Source: Bauldia sp. (GTDB taxonomy: Bacteria > Pseudomonadota > Alphaproteobacteria > Rhizobiales > Kaistiaceae). Taken from it: a stretch of 64,000 nt of DNA. The position numbers and the translations under genes were made by a program. Below, piece by piece: positions 53,293 through 63,941 of the stretch; position 1 is the first letter of the stretch, and each line of letters opens with the position of its first letter. The stretch is taken from the NCBI GenBank assembly GCA_028284325.1, contig JANQRX010000003.1, forward strand, positions 434,001 to 498,000, written 5' to 3'. The notes below the pieces were generated by a model. It worked only from the letters and a program-made list of their open reading frames with translations. It did no database searches and had not been told where the DNA came from.

Positions 53293-54771
53293 TCAGACGG
53301 CCCCGGCACCGTTGGAGTCTCCGAGGACGGCCCGCACCGTGCTCTGGTAGGCCCGATAGGCCTCATCAAGGACGGCCCGCGTGTCGTGGCCTGGTGTGAA
53401 GCTCCGCTCGAACCGCACGGAGTGTCGGGCGATCTCTTCAACGGATCTCCCAGACAGTGCTGCTTCACCAAGGATCGCGGCGCCCGCCGCCGACGTATCG
53501 CGTTCCGCGATCCGGTGGACCGGGCGGCCAAGTGCGTCGGCGATGATCTGGCACCACGAATCCGACTGCGCGCCGCCCTCGGCAAGGCGTACCTCGGAGC
53601 TTGGCGCGCCGACGGCCGCAAGCGTCTCGATGCACTGCCGGACGTTGAACGCGACGCCCTCCATCACGGCGCGGACAAGATGGCCGGTCCCGTGCGCCGA
53701 TGACAGGCCATGAAACGCGCCGCGAACGTCCGGACGATTGTAGGGCGTCGCCGCGCCCTCCAGGAACGGTGCGAACGTTACCCCGTCGGCCCCGGGGGGC
53801 ACGGCCGCGGCCAGCGCCTCAAGGTCCGCGAACGACGGAGGCTTCTCGTGGGCAAGGACGGTACGGAGCCAGGACAGACTGAGCCCGCCGCTCATGATGA
53901 GACCGAGCCACAGGTCGCGCCCGAACACGCCGTGCGGGATCCGCCAGAGCCCGGCGTCGGAGGGTCCGCCACCCGCCAGCGCTTCGGTGACGACGTGACC
54001 GGCGGTCCCGAGCGTGATCGCGGTCTGTCCTTCCGCCATGATCCCGCAGCCGACGGCCAGCGCCGCCACGTCGCCGGCGCCCGTCGCCACCGGCGTGCCG
54101 GCGGTGAGGCCGGTGGATGCCGCGGCTTCCCGCGTGACCCGCCCCGCAAGGGCTGCTCCCGGCCGGATCGGCGGCAGCATCGACGGATCGACATCTGCAA
54201 GGGCGCACAGATCCTGCGACCAATCCCGTCCGCCGCGTTCCGTCATGGCGGTCGACAGGGCATCGCACGGATCCGTTGCGAATTCGCCCGTGAGGCGCAG
54301 GAGCAGGTAGTCCTTGGCGAGGGTGATGCGACGGGCGCGCGCGAGAAGGTCGGCCTTGTGCGCCCGGAACCAGGCAAGCTTGGGCAGCACGCAGATCGGG
54401 CTGACGACGTTGCCCGTCAGCGCCGGAAAATCCCTGAGAGCGGCCAGGCGCCGCGCCTCGTCCGTCGCCCGGATGTCAAGCCAGATCACCGCGTCGGCGA
54501 GCGGTTCCAGACGGTCGTCGAGCAGGACGAAGCCGTTCAACTGTCCGGACAGGCCGACCGAGGCGATCCCGGTTCCTGCGGCCGCGACGGCTTCGCGGGT
54601 CGCCGCACACGTCGCCTCCCACCATGCCTCGGGCGACTGCTCCGCCCAACCGGGACGTGGCGCGTTGGTCGGATAGTGCCGGCTCGCGCTCGCCAGAGCG
54701 GCACCATCCTCGTCGCGGACCAGAACCTTGACGGCGGACGTGCCGAGGTCGATGCCGAGGTGCCCGGTCAC
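53293..54771 (-). CDS. FGGY-family carbohydrate kinase (xylulokinase-like)
   Basis: About 492 residues from GTG 54771, which overlaps the upstream stop (GTGA). N-terminal phosphate loop GIDLGTSAVKVLV; adenosine-site loops TGAGDVAALAVGCG and ITLGTAGHV; GGAQSDSWCQIIADALGRP near the C-terminus. In xylulokinases the substrate loop is SGQMH; here it reads SGQLN, so the sugar may not be D-xylulose. It is the last gene of the leftward operon that starts at the binding protein 58039-59403. Confidence 0.88.
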   Translation of the reverse strand: MTGHLGIDLGTSAVKVLVRDEDGAALASASRHYPTNAPRPGWAEQSPEAWWEATCAATREAVAAAGTGIASVGLSGQLNGFVLLDDRLEPLADAVIWLDIRATDEARRLAALRDFPALTGNVVSPICVLPKLAWFRAHKADLLARARRITLAKDYLLLRLTGEFATDPCDALSTAMTERGGRDWSQDLCALADVDPSMLPPIRPGAALAGRVTREAAASTGLTAGTPVATGAGDVAALAVGCGIMAEGQTAITLGTAGHVVTEALAGGGPSDAGLWRIPHGVFGRDLWLGLIMSGGLSLSWLRTVLAHEKPPSFADLEALAAAVPPGADGVTFAPFLEGAATPYNRPDVRGAFHGLSSAHGTGHLVRAVMEGVAFNVRQCIETLAAVGAPSSEVRLAEGGAQSDSWCQIIADALGRPVHRIAERDTSAAGAAILGEAALSGRSVEEIARHSVRFERSFTPGHDTRAVLDEAYRAYQSTVRAVLGDSNGAGAV

Positions 54772-55529
54772 GCTCCGCTCGCCGGATCGTATAGCCCCCG
54801 CCGCTGCAGATAGCCCAGCCACAATTCGGCCGAGCGGCGGCCCCCGATCTCGAGCCAGCGCCGGCCCTTTTCGGCCGTTGCGGGCGTCGGATCGCCGAAG
54901 ACCCCGGAGCGCATGAACATGCCCATGGACAACTCCGATCGTCCGTAGTCATCCGGTACCGGCGGGTAGTCGGCGGCTGCGCGATCCATGTGCACGAGGT
55001 CCGGAGCGATCGCCAGCATCAGGGCCGTCTCGATCTCCTCGGCATGGATATCGTTGTGCCAGCGCTCGGACTCCGCCTCGGCCAGCATCTCGTCGAGCCC
55101 GGTGTAGAGCGAGTTGAGGACGGCGATGTCGTGCTTCTCATGGATCAGTTCGCGGATCGCATGCTTGACCGGCTGCGGGTTCGAGCCATGGGCCGACAGG
55201 ACGAACACCGCCTTCACGCCCCAGCCGGCGAGGCTCTCCGCGATGTCGCGGATCATCGCCATGTAGGTCTCGAACCGGAACGTCAGGATGCCCGGCTTGC
55301 CCCGCCACACCCACGCGTAGCCGACGTTGAGCACCGGCAGCACCATGCCGACACTGCGTTTCGCCGTCTCCAGGGCCATCGCCTCGGCGATCCGGTTGTC
55401 GGTGTCGAGCGGCAGGTGCGGCCCGTGCTGCTCGAACGAGCCCACCGGCAGGATGGCGAACGGATACGCTTTCGCGAACGCGGCGATCTCGTCCATCGTC
55501 GCGCCGCGGGCGTCGATCCATGTGTTCAT
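54768..55529 (-). CDS. Creatininase-family hydrolase, copy 1
   Basis: 253 residues. Metal ligands of the family are kept: Glu and His in SFEQHGPHLPLDTDN with the following Asp, then IHAEEIETALM; FVLSAHGSN precedes them. The family includes creatininase, formamide hydrolases and IolN, which opens 3-keto-inosose rings. It overlaps its neighbours on both sides (GTGA, ATGA). A second, diverged copy lies at 60587. With a kinase, SDR and sugar importer, a cyclic sugar or cyclitol derivative is a likelier substrate than creatinine. Confidence 0.87.
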   Translation of the reverse strand: MNTWIDARGATMDEIAAFAKAYPFAILPVGSFEQHGPHLPLDTDNRIAEAMALETAKRSVGMVLPVLNVGYAWVWRGKPGILTFRFETYMAMIRDIAESLAGWGVKAVFVLSAHGSNPQPVKHAIRELIHEKHDIAVLNSLYTGLDEMLAEAESERWHNDIHAEEIETALMLAIAPDLVHMDRAAADYPPVPDDYGRSELSMGMFMRSGVFGDPTPATAEKGRRWLEIGGRRSAELWLGYLQRRGLYDPASGA

Positions 55530-56269
55530 GTCGCGGGCTCCCAACTGGATCGATAGGCAGGGTCGGCATCCCACAGCGCCTGATCGAGCGAGCGGCCCGT
55601 TGCCGCGCCGGGCGACAGGGACATCAGGAAGGACGCCGTCTCGTTCAGGATCGTCGGTGGCGCCAGTTCGGACCTGCGGTCCGAGTTCCAATGCGCGAAG
55701 AAGCCCGTGTCGATCATGACCGACGGGAACAGCGTATTGACGTTGATGCGGTGTGGCGCGAGCTCGATCGCCAGAACCCGGGTCAGCATCTCGACCGCCG
55801 CCTTGGACGTGCAGTAGGGCGCGTCGCCGGCCTGCGCATCCGACAGCCGGGCCAGCGACGACGTGACGAACGCTATGTTGCCACCACCGGTCTCGCGCAT
55901 GTGCCGGGCCGCGTTGCGCGCGGACAGGAAGGCCCCGTCGACGTTGACCCGCAAGACGCGCTGCCATGTCGCGTAGGCCATGTCGACGACGTTGTCGTGC
56001 TCGAGGTCGGTCACCGCGGCGTTGGCGATGAGGCCACTGATCGGCCCGTGTTCGGCAACACAGCGGGCCATCGTCGCGTCCATCGCTGCTTCGTCGGTGA
56101 TGTCGGCCTTCAGCGTCAGATACCAGGCCCGGTCGTCGTGCTCTGCGGCGAACGCTGCGCGATCGACCCCTGTGACGGACCAGCCGCCGCCGAGGAAATG
56201 GCTGGCCAATGCAGCGCCGATTCCTCCGGCCGCTCCGGTGATCACGACGTGCTTCCCGCCGTCGCTCAC
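55526..56269 (-). CDS. SDR-family oxidoreductase
   Basis: About 247 residues from GTG 56269, overlapping the permease stop. TGAAGGIGAAL, NAAVTD, FVTSSLA and YCTSK supply the cofactor loop and the catalytic Ser, Tyr and Lys. It is sandwiched between the permease and creatininase-family genes by four-base overlaps. It probably oxidises a hydroxyl of the imported compound before ring opening. Confidence 0.9.
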   Translation of the reverse strand: MSDGGKHVVITGAAGGIGAALASHFLGGGWSVTGVDRAAFAAEHDDRAWYLTLKADITDEAAMDATMARCVAEHGPISGLIANAAVTDLEHDNVVDMAYATWQRVLRVNVDGAFLSARNAARHMRETGGGNIAFVTSSLARLSDAQAGDAPYCTSKAAVEMLTRVLAIELAPHRINVNTLFPSVMIDTGFFAHWNSDRRSELAPPTILNETASFLMSLSPGAATGRSLDQALWDADPAYRSSWEPAT

Positions 56270-57096
56270 TTGACCGCCCCGCTGGCGAGCCCCTCGACGA
56301 TGTGGCGCTGCGCGAAGCCGACGAAGATCAGCGCGGGTATCATCGAGCAGATGGAGATCGCCGCGATCAGAGGCCAGTCGAAGCTCATCGTCCCCGCCAG
56401 GCCGGCCACGACGACGGGAACCGTCTGCGCGTCGCGCGAGGTGAGGAAGAACGCCAGCAGGAACTCGTTCCAGGAGAAGATGAACACGATCACGGCGACC
56501 GAAGCGATCATTGGCCGCGCCACCGGAACGATCACCATCAGCAGGGTCTGCCATGGCTTGGCGCCGTCAAGCATCGCGGCTTCGTCAAGATCCAGCGGCA
56601 TGGCCCGAAAGTACGTCATGAGCAACCAGACCGACAGCGGCAGCGTCAGCGTGAGGTGCGCAAGCGACACCGCAAGCCGGGTATCGAGCAGGCCGAGCTG
56701 CTGGAAAAGGACGTAGAGCGGCAGGATCACGGCAAACAGAGGCGCAAGCCGGATCGAAAGGACCCAGAAGCTGAGGTTCTCCTGCAGTGCCCCCCGCATG
56801 CGCGCCAGGGCGTAGGCGGCGGGCACGCCGATGAGCAGGGACAGGAGGACGTTGGTGATGGCGATCGTGAACGAGTTCAGGAAGGCATCGAGCAAGCCGC
56901 TCGCGACGATCTTCTCATAGGCCGCGAAGTCCGGCGTGAAGATTACGGTCGGCGGTACGGCAAGCGCGGCGGCCCGGGTCTTCAGCGACGCGATCGCCAG
57001 CCAGACGAGCGGGAAGATGACGAAGACCAGGACCGCACCGAGGAAGCCGATGCGAAGGACGGACAGGGCCGTGTTCTGGCGTCCCGGCGGCCTCAT
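56266..57096 (-). CDS. Carbohydrate ABC transporter permease (MalG type)
   Basis: 276 residues with six hydrophobic segments, the EAA loop EAAMLDGAKPWQTLLMVIVP near residue 175 and the C-terminal RHIVEGLASGAVK found in MalG/UgpE subunits. It overlaps its partner permease (ATGA). Its ATPase is probably the one encoded at 61709 on the divergent strand. Confidence 0.92.
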   Translation of the reverse strand: MRPPGRQNTALSVLRIGFLGAVLVFVIFPLVWLAIASLKTRAAALAVPPTVIFTPDFAAYEKIVASGLLDAFLNSFTIAITNVLLSLLIGVPAAYALARMRGALQENLSFWVLSIRLAPLFAVILPLYVLFQQLGLLDTRLAVSLAHLTLTLPLSVWLLMTYFRAMPLDLDEAAMLDGAKPWQTLLMVIVPVARPMIASVAVIVFIFSWNEFLLAFFLTSRDAQTVPVVVAGLAGTMSFDWPLIAAISICSMIPALIFVGFAQRHIVEGLASGAVK

Positions 57097-57959
57097 GTTC
57101 CTGTTGTCCCGGGGTCGCCCTTGACGAACTGCCGGAAGACCAGCATGGCGGCGGTCAGGCAGATGGCGAGCATGACGACGCCGAGCGCTGCGGCCTGACC
57201 GAAGTCGAGTTCCTGGAAGGCCGTACGCCAGCCGAAGATCGAGAGGATCTGGGTCGCGCGGCCCGGCCCCCCGCGGGTCATCACGAAGATCAGTTCAAAC
57301 GTGTTGATCGCATCGACCAGCCGGAACAGGACCGCCACGAACAGCGCACCCCGGAGCATCGGCAGTGTGACGAAGAAGAACTCGTGGAACGGATTGGCTC
57401 CGTCCATCCTTGCTGCTTCGTAGTAGTCGCGCGGGATCGACTGCAGCGCGGCGAGGAAGATCAGGAACATGAACGGCGTTCGGCTCCAGACGTCGGCGAT
57501 GACGACCGACACCAGAGCGGCGCGCGGCTCCGCCAGGAGATTGACGTCCAGACCCGTCATCGGCAGCAGGAACGCACCGATAAAGCCGATCTCGCCGTTG
57601 AGCAGGAAGCGCCAGGTGAAGCCCGCCACGACCGGCGGGATCACCAGCGGCATGACGACAATGGCGCGCATCACGCCGCTTCCCGCGCGGGCGAAGGTGA
57701 GCGCGAGGCCCATCCCGAGACCGAGCATCAGAATGGTCGACAGGGCGAGATACGCTCCGGTGACGCGTAGCGCCTGCCAGAAGTCCGACCCGCCGAGGAG
57801 CCGCAGGAAGTTGTCGAGGCCGGCGAAGTAGCGATCCGGATCGGTGACCAGCCAGTGCTGGGTGCTCATCCAGAACAGGTAGGCGGTCGGAAACAGGATG
57901 ACCGTGGCCAGCGCCATGATCATCGGAATGAGAAACCAGAACCGCCAATCGAGCGTCAT
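57093..57959 (-). CDS. Carbohydrate ABC transporter permease (MalF type)
   Basis: 288 residues, six hydrophobic segments, EAA loop YEAARMDGANPFHEFFFVTLP near residue 190. First permease after the binding-protein gene, separated from it by 79 bases that contain a 13-pair hairpin. Confidence 0.92.
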   Translation of the reverse strand: MTLDWRFWFLIPMIMALATVILFPTAYLFWMSTQHWLVTDPDRYFAGLDNFLRLLGGSDFWQALRVTGAYLALSTILMLGLGMGLALTFARAGSGVMRAIVVMPLVIPPVVAGFTWRFLLNGEIGFIGAFLLPMTGLDVNLLAEPRAALVSVVIADVWSRTPFMFLIFLAALQSIPRDYYEAARMDGANPFHEFFFVTLPMLRGALFVAVLFRLVDAINTFELIFVMTRGGPGRATQILSIFGWRTAFQELDFGQAAALGVVMLAICLTAAMLVFRQFVKGDPGTTGT

Positions 57960-57979
57960 CGCGCGCGCTTACGAGAAAA

Positions 57980-58008
57980 CTGCGACGCCGGCCACGATGG
58001 CCGGCGTC
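57980..58008 (-). terminator. Perfect 13-bp hairpin with T-run after the binding-protein gene
   Basis: GCGACGCCGGCCA and TGGCCGGCGTCGC pair perfectly around CGA. On the minus strand the stem is followed by AGTTTTCTC, so it looks like a true, perhaps leaky, intrinsic terminator between the binding protein and permease. Confidence 0.75.
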
Positions 58009-58038
58009 GCGTATGTTGTCGTGCCCGGGGCTGCCTGT

Positions 58039-59403
58039 CTATTCGTAGTACCCGGCCCGCTCCATGCGATCCTCGGCCCAGGCCTGCAACTCCTCAAGCG
58101 CCTCGTCGACCGTCTTCGATCCTGCGATCGCCTCCGACGCCGCCGTCCCGATCCGCTCCATGAACGCATTCAGTTCGGGGATGTAGGGGAAGTACTGCGG
58201 ATTGGCCTGGTCGTAGCTCGCCTCGATCTGATCGAGCATCTCGGCCGGCCACTTGGCCGTCAGCACCTCGCCTCGGGTGATCGACGGGAAGGTCGAGTAA
58301 GGCCAGCCGATCGACTCGGCGAAGCCCTGCATCGCCTGCTCGCCGGTCAGGAAGGCGAGCGTCTTGAACGCCTCCTCCTTGTTGTCCGAGTAGGCGCTGA
58401 CACCGATCGAGAAGGTCCAGAAGCTCTGGACCGGCTCGCCGGAAGGGCCGGCCGGCGACGGCGCGAACGCGGTGTGCTGGGCGACGTTCTCGTCCTCGGT
58501 GCCGCCAAGGGCCGCGAAGCCGTTGATCGCCGAGGGCATGAGCACGACGGCCTGGCCCGCACCATAGAGGTTCATCATGTCGACCCAGGTGTGGGTCGCG
58601 ATGCCGTCGGGACCGTACTCGCGTGACCAGTTGACGAAGGTCTCGAAGCCTTCACGGAAGTCGCCGGTGAAGATCGGCTTGGCGTCGGCCTCGCGGATCG
58701 CCTCCGGCGTCGTCGCGCCGCCCTCGAACCAGGCCGGGTAGCCGGCATAGGCGTACACGAACCCGCTGAGGTCGAGACTCGGTTCCTCGCCGGGTGCGCC
58801 GCGCATCGTCAGCGTGAACATGTCGTCCACGCCGTCGGCCTCGAGGCCTGCCTTGATGGTTGCGAGCGCGTCCTCAAGCTCGGCCGTCGTCGCGGGGAAC
58901 TCGGCGATGCCGTAGCGGTCGAAGATGTCCTTCCGGTAGATCACGCCGGCGCCGAACGAGTAGTAGGGCAACGCCCAGAGTTGGTCATTGACCCGGTTCG
59001 CCTCGAGGAATTGCGGGTAGACGGCGTCCGCGTCGAAGTACTGGGTTGCCGTGGGCAACAAGTCGTCGAGCGGTTCGAGGTAGCCCGCATACGAGAACGT
59101 CTGGACCGCACCGTCCGAGCCGAGCATGACCAGGTCGTAGGTGCCGGTCTTGTTGACGAGGTCGAGCAGGACCTTCTGGCGCGCGGTCTCCTCGTCGGCG
59201 AACTCGATGTTGACGACGATGTCGTTGGCCTCCTCGAAGGCGCGCAGTTTGTCGGTCTTGTCCGTGCCGGACGGGCCGAACATGTCGGCCCACGCGAAGC
59301 CCGGGGCAAACGCGACGATGTTGACCTCTGTCTGGGCGTAGGCGGCCACCGGCAAGGCAAGAGCGATGGCGGAGGCCGTCAGCAATGTGGCGGTCGTCTT
59401 CAA
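58039..59403 (-). CDS. Extracellular sugar-binding protein of the MalFG-type importer
   Basis: 454 residues starting at TTG 59403, with AGGAG seven bases upstream. Sec signal peptide (LLTASAIALALPVAAYA). The mature part is of solute-binding family 1: EVNIVAFAPGFAWADMF, DLVMLGSDGAVQTFSY and ALPYYSFGAGVIYRKDIFD. First gene of the leftward operon. It diverges from the SorC regulator. Confidence 0.9.
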   Translation of the reverse strand: MKTTATLLTASAIALALPVAAYAQTEVNIVAFAPGFAWADMFGPSGTDKTDKLRAFEEANDIVVNIEFADEETARQKVLLDLVNKTGTYDLVMLGSDGAVQTFSYAGYLEPLDDLLPTATQYFDADAVYPQFLEANRVNDQLWALPYYSFGAGVIYRKDIFDRYGIAEFPATTAELEDALATIKAGLEADGVDDMFTLTMRGAPGEEPSLDLSGFVYAYAGYPAWFEGGATTPEAIREADAKPIFTGDFREGFETFVNWSREYGPDGIATHTWVDMMNLYGAGQAVVLMPSAINGFAALGGTEDENVAQHTAFAPSPAGPSGEPVQSFWTFSIGVSAYSDNKEEAFKTLAFLTGEQAMQGFAESIGWPYSTFPSITRGEVLTAKWPAEMLDQIEASYDQANPQYFPYIPELNAFMERIGTAASEAIAGSKTVDEALEELQAWAEDRMERAGYYE

Positions 59404-59460
59404 CGTCAGCTCCTCTCATTTTCTATCGCGCAGAGAATGGTATGGCTGCGCGTTCGTTGA

Positions 59461-59488
59461 TTGACATCCGCTAGCACATTTGTAACTT
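59461..59488 (+). promoter_or_regulatory. Promoter of the SorC gene with possible operator GCACATTTGT
   Basis: TTGACA (59461-59466), 16 bases, TAACTT. GCACATTTGT (59474-59483) falls inside the spacer. A related GCACAAATGT stands at 60541-60550 ahead of the next gene. Both could be SorC-regulator contacts; the motif is short. Confidence 0.4.
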
Positions 59489-59519
59489 GGCGACAACATT
59501 ATTTGCCGGAGACTGAACC

Positions 59520-60539
59520 GTGTCGATGCCCGATCCGTCGCCGACGCCTTTTGCGCCGGAGGAGACCGAGATCGCCGATCGCGAGCGCGCCCTGATGCTG
59601 CGCGCCGCATGGCTCTACTTCATCGAGGAGCGGACGCAATCGGACATCGCCGATGCCCTTGGCCTGTCCCGGTTCCGGGTCAACCGGATGCTCGCCGAAT
59701 GCCGCGAAGAGGGTCTCGTCCGCGTCGAGGTGACCACACCGATGGCGTCGTGCGTGGCACTGGAGCGGACGGCCATGGAGCGCTTTGGGTTGCGTGACGC
59801 GGTGGTGGTGCCGAGTCCGCTGGTCCCCGGACGGACCCACGCCATGATCGGCGCCGGCCTCGCCCGGCACATGTCCGGCCAGCTGGCCGACCCGGCCAAG
59901 TCGGTGTTCGGCTTCGGGTGGGGCCAGACCATGCGCGAGATGCTGCGGTTCCTGCGCCCGCAGGCCCGCCCGCCCTGTCGGATCGTGGCGCTGCTTGGCG
60001 CCCTGCCCCGCTCATTCGAAGAAAACGCCATTGATATCATTGGGAAAATCGGGCGGATCGTCAACGCCGAGCGCTACTACATGACGGCGCCCATCTACGC
60101 CGATACGCCGGAGGCGCGGTACGTGCTCACCGGCCAGCAATTCTACACCTCGGTGCTCGAGCTCATCCTGCGCACCGACGTGGCCTGCTTTGCCGCTGGC
60201 GACATGACCGAGTCGTCGCTCCTGATCAGGCATGCGCTGCCGAAGGGCGTGACGGCTGACGAACTGATCGAGGCGGGTGCCGTCGGCGACGTTCTCGGGA
60301 CCTTCATCGACATCAACGGCACGGCCGTCGACCATCCGGTCAATCGCCAACTGGTGGGGCCGGGGCTCGCGGATCTCGCCGGCATGGCGTCCCTGGTCCT
60401 GGCGTCCGGCGGACCCAACAAGGTGGACGCGGTGACCGGCGCCCTGCGTACCGGGCTCATCCACGTGCTTGTCACCGACGAGGCCACGCTGCGTGCCGTG
60501 CTGCACAACGCGGATACCCAGACCGCACCGGCGGCATAG
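59520..60539 (+). CDS. SorC-family sugar-binding transcriptional regulator
   Basis: 339 residues. The N-terminal helix-turn-helix is AAWLYFIEERTQSDIADALG, LSRFRVNRMLAECREEGLV. The phosphosugar-binding domain follows, ending AVTGALRTGLIHVLVTDEAT. Start GTG 59520 has GGAGA a few bases upstream; ATG 59526 is possible. It sits at the divergence point of the two halves of the sugar locus and probably senses a phosphorylated product of the FGGY kinase. Confidence 0.9.
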   Translation: MSMPDPSPTPFAPEETEIADRERALMLRAAWLYFIEERTQSDIADALGLSRFRVNRMLAECREEGLVRVEVTTPMASCVALERTAMERFGLRDAVVVPSPLVPGRTHAMIGAGLARHMSGQLADPAKSVFGFGWGQTMREMLRFLRPQARPPCRIVALLGALPRSFEENAIDIIGKIGRIVNAERYYMTAPIYADTPEARYVLTGQQFYTSVLELILRTDVACFAAGDMTESSLLIRHALPKGVTADELIEAGAVGDVLGTFIDINGTAVDHPVNRQLVGPGLADLAGMASLVLASGGPNKVDAVTGALRTGLIHVLVTDEATLRAVLHNADTQTAPAA

Positions 60540-60586
60540 CGCACAAATGTTTCGACTCTCGAACAATCGTGCAACCGGAGGTCGCC

Positions 60587-61303
60587 ATGATTGAGTGGAA
60601 ACGGCTGACGAACCACGAACTTGACGCTCTCGACCGGCGGTTGCCTGTACTCATCCCGATCGGTCTGATCGAGGCGCACGGGCCGCACCTGTCGCTCAGC
60701 GTCGACCTCGACACGGCCGAGTACTTCTCGCGCGCGATCACCGAGCGCACCGGCGCGATCCTCGCGCCGGGCCTGCCCTACGGGTTCGCCGACGAGATGC
60801 GCGAGTACCCGGGCACGATCGGCCTGACCAGCGGGACCTTCACCACCGTGATCGCCGAACTCGGTGGCATGTTCTGCTTCCACGGCTTCCAGCGGCTCAT
60901 CTTTCTGAGCGGCCACGGGGCCAACAAGCCGGCTTGCGAGGCGGCGTTCTGGACCATCTGGGAGACCTTTCCCGACGCCAGGCTCGCGTGCTGGAACTGG
61001 TGGACCGAGGCCGGGATTTCCGGCATCCACCACGCCGACAAGGGCGAGACCGAAGTGGCCGCCGTCACCGGCGCAGCCTACTACCCGGAGCGGGCACGCG
61101 ACTTCAAGATCGACAAGCCCTGGTACAAGCTGCGGTCGCGTCACGCGCTCCATCCGGATTCGGGCGGCCTCAACGGCGAACCGACCAAGGCCGATCTCGA
61201 ACAAGGCAGGGCCAACCGCGACCGCGCGATCGAGGTCCTGTCCGCGAAAGTCGCGGACATCATGCGCGCCGACGGCCTCACGCCCGCTTCGGCTGCCGAA
61301 TGA
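60587..61303 (+). CDS. Creatininase-family hydrolase, copy 2
   Basis: 238 residues from ATG 60587 with CGGAGG seven bases upstream. Metal ligands: Glu and His in GLIEAHGPHL, Asp in SVDLDTAE, then HHADKGETEVAA; FLSGHGANK is also kept. It is clearly a different subgroup from the copy at 54768, so the two probably hydrolyse different intermediates of one route. The RidA-like gene follows. Confidence 0.87.
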   Translation: MIEWKRLTNHELDALDRRLPVLIPIGLIEAHGPHLSLSVDLDTAEYFSRAITERTGAILAPGLPYGFADEMREYPGTIGLTSGTFTTVIAELGGMFCFHGFQRLIFLSGHGANKPACEAAFWTIWETFPDARLACWNWWTEAGISGIHHADKGETEVAAVTGAAYYPERARDFKIDKPWYKLRSRHALHPDSGGLNGEPTKADLEQGRANRDRAIEVLSAKVADIMRADGLTPASAAE

Positions 61304-61314
61304 GGCAGGCGTTC

Positions 61315-61677
61315 ATGGCGACGGAATTGAAGCGCTATCAAACCGGCAAGCGCATGAGCCAGGTGGTCGAGGTGCCGGCCGGCGCGACCACGCTCCACTT
61401 TGCCGGGCAGATCTCGTCGGACAGGTCGCTCGACCTCGAGGATCAGGTCCGCAACATCCTCGCCAGGCTCGATGCGCTGCTGGCCGAAGCCGGCTCGGAC
61501 CGCACCCGCATCGTGTCCGCGATGATCTGGCTCGCCGATATCCGCACGCGGCACGCGGTCAACGCGATTTGGGATGCCTGGGTGCCGGACGGCGCCGCAC
61601 CGGCCCGCGCCTGCGTCGAGGCGCGCCTTGCCGAACCGACCGATCTGGTCGAGATCCAGATCGTGGCCCTGAAATGA
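61315..61677 (+). CDS. RidA/YjgF-family protein
   Basis: About 120 residues from ATG 61315, with GAGG nine bases upstream; an ATG at 61300 overlapping the previous stop is the alternative. It has the family's FAGQISSD, DQVRNILARLDALL and the substrate-binding Arg region PARACVEARLA. RidA proteins hydrolyse reactive imines and enamines. Next to a creatininase-family hydrolase this suggests that the pathway releases an imine or enamine, or that the protein is a hydrolase of its own. Confidence 0.88.
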   Translation: MATELKRYQTGKRMSQVVEVPAGATTLHFAGQISSDRSLDLEDQVRNILARLDALLAEAGSDRTRIVSAMIWLADIRTRHAVNAIWDAWVPDGAAPARACVEARLAEPTDLVEIQIVALK

Positions 61678-61708
61678 GCTCGGGCGCGGGACGGGGGACG
61701 GACTTGCG

Positions 61709-62809
<1,101 letters not shown>

Positions 62810-62968
62810 ACGGTGTACCCGCCGACGGTCGACACCCAGCCGCGGTTTGGTCGACTTGCTGGATGTGCGTGCTGATCGGGGTGGATCTTCGGCGCAGCGG
62901 CTCGACTACTGCGTTCGCCACGTCCGCAGACGTGTTGTGGCCGATCACCGACTCCTTCGCCCCGAACA

Positions 62969-63937
62969 TCAGTCAACACGGTTGACCGGTTGCCCGGCGT
63001 TGAACCTCTCGATCTGATCGATGGCTTGGTTCCACAAGGTCTGCATGGCCTCGGCGCTCGCCCAGGCCACGTGAGGCGTGACGATGACGTTCGGATGGTC
63101 GTTGAGGGCCGCCACCATGGGATCGTTCGCCTGCGGCGGTTCGTCGACCAGCGTGTCGAACCCCGCCCCCGCGATCAGACCTCGGTCGAGCGCCGCCAGG
63201 AGATCGGTCTCGTTCACGAGACCGCCCCGCGCCGTGTTGATGAGCAGCGGCTTGCGCTGCATCTGTTCGAATTCCGGCATCGCGATCATGTCGCGCGTCG
63301 CCGGCGTCAGAGGACAGTGCAACGTAATGACGTCGCTCTCCGCCAGTACCCGGTCAAACGGCGTATAGAGCGGCCCGAGGCCCTCGACCCCCTTGTGGGC
63401 GGCGAACATCGTCGTCATGCCGAACGCCTTACCGATAGCAGCAACGCTCTGGCCGATAACCCCCTCACCCAGGATCCCAAGTGTCGAGCCCGCAAGGTCC
63501 TTGATGGGGTGGGTGAAGAAGCAGAACTGCCCCGACCGGGTCCACATACCCCCGGCCACATCCTGGCGGTAACCGGTCAGGCCGCGCCTCAAGGCCAGTA
63601 TCAGCGCGAAGGTGTGCTCCGGCACGGTGTACTCCGCATAGCCGCGGATATTGGCGACGGCAACGCCCGCGGCCCGACAGGCGTCCAGATCAATCACGTC
63701 GTAGCCCGTCGCCGCAACCTGGATCATCTTGAGGCCGCGCGCCGCGGCCTCGGCGACGACGGTACCTCCAAGCGGCACCTTGTTGGTAACGACAACGCTT
63801 GCACCGGCGATGCGCTCGGCGACCTGGTCCGGGCTCGTGCGCGCGTGTTCGATCCACGTGTGGTCGAAAGCCGGGCGCCGCAGATCGACCTCGGGCCCGA
63901 TCGCCTCGCGATCAAGAAAGACAATCCGGCTGCTCAT
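62969..63937 (-). CDS. NAD-dependent D-2-hydroxyacid dehydrogenase (glycerate/lactate dehydrogenase type)
   Basis: 322 residues: cofactor loop GILGEGVIGQSVA, catalytic Arg in NTARGGLVNE, Glu in VDEPPQ and His in VTPHVAWAS; substrate loop QVAATGYDVIDLD. This is the glycerate/hydroxypyruvate reductase subgroup rather than that of 51328. It starts five bases after the stop of the partial frame at the right edge, so it belongs to a leftward operon coming from outside the window. Confidence 0.9.
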   Translation of the reverse strand: MSSRIVFLDREAIGPEVDLRRPAFDHTWIEHARTSPDQVAERIAGASVVVTNKVPLGGTVVAEAAARGLKMIQVAATGYDVIDLDACRAAGVAVANIRGYAEYTVPEHTFALILALRRGLTGYRQDVAGGMWTRSGQFCFFTHPIKDLAGSTLGILGEGVIGQSVAAIGKAFGMTTMFAAHKGVEGLGPLYTPFDRVLAESDVITLHCPLTPATRDMIAMPEFEQMQRKPLLINTARGGLVNETDLLAALDRGLIAGAGFDTLVDEPPQANDPMVAALNDHPNVIVTPHVAWASAEAMQTLWNQAIDQIERFNAGQPVNRVD

Positions 63938-63941
63938 TTGT

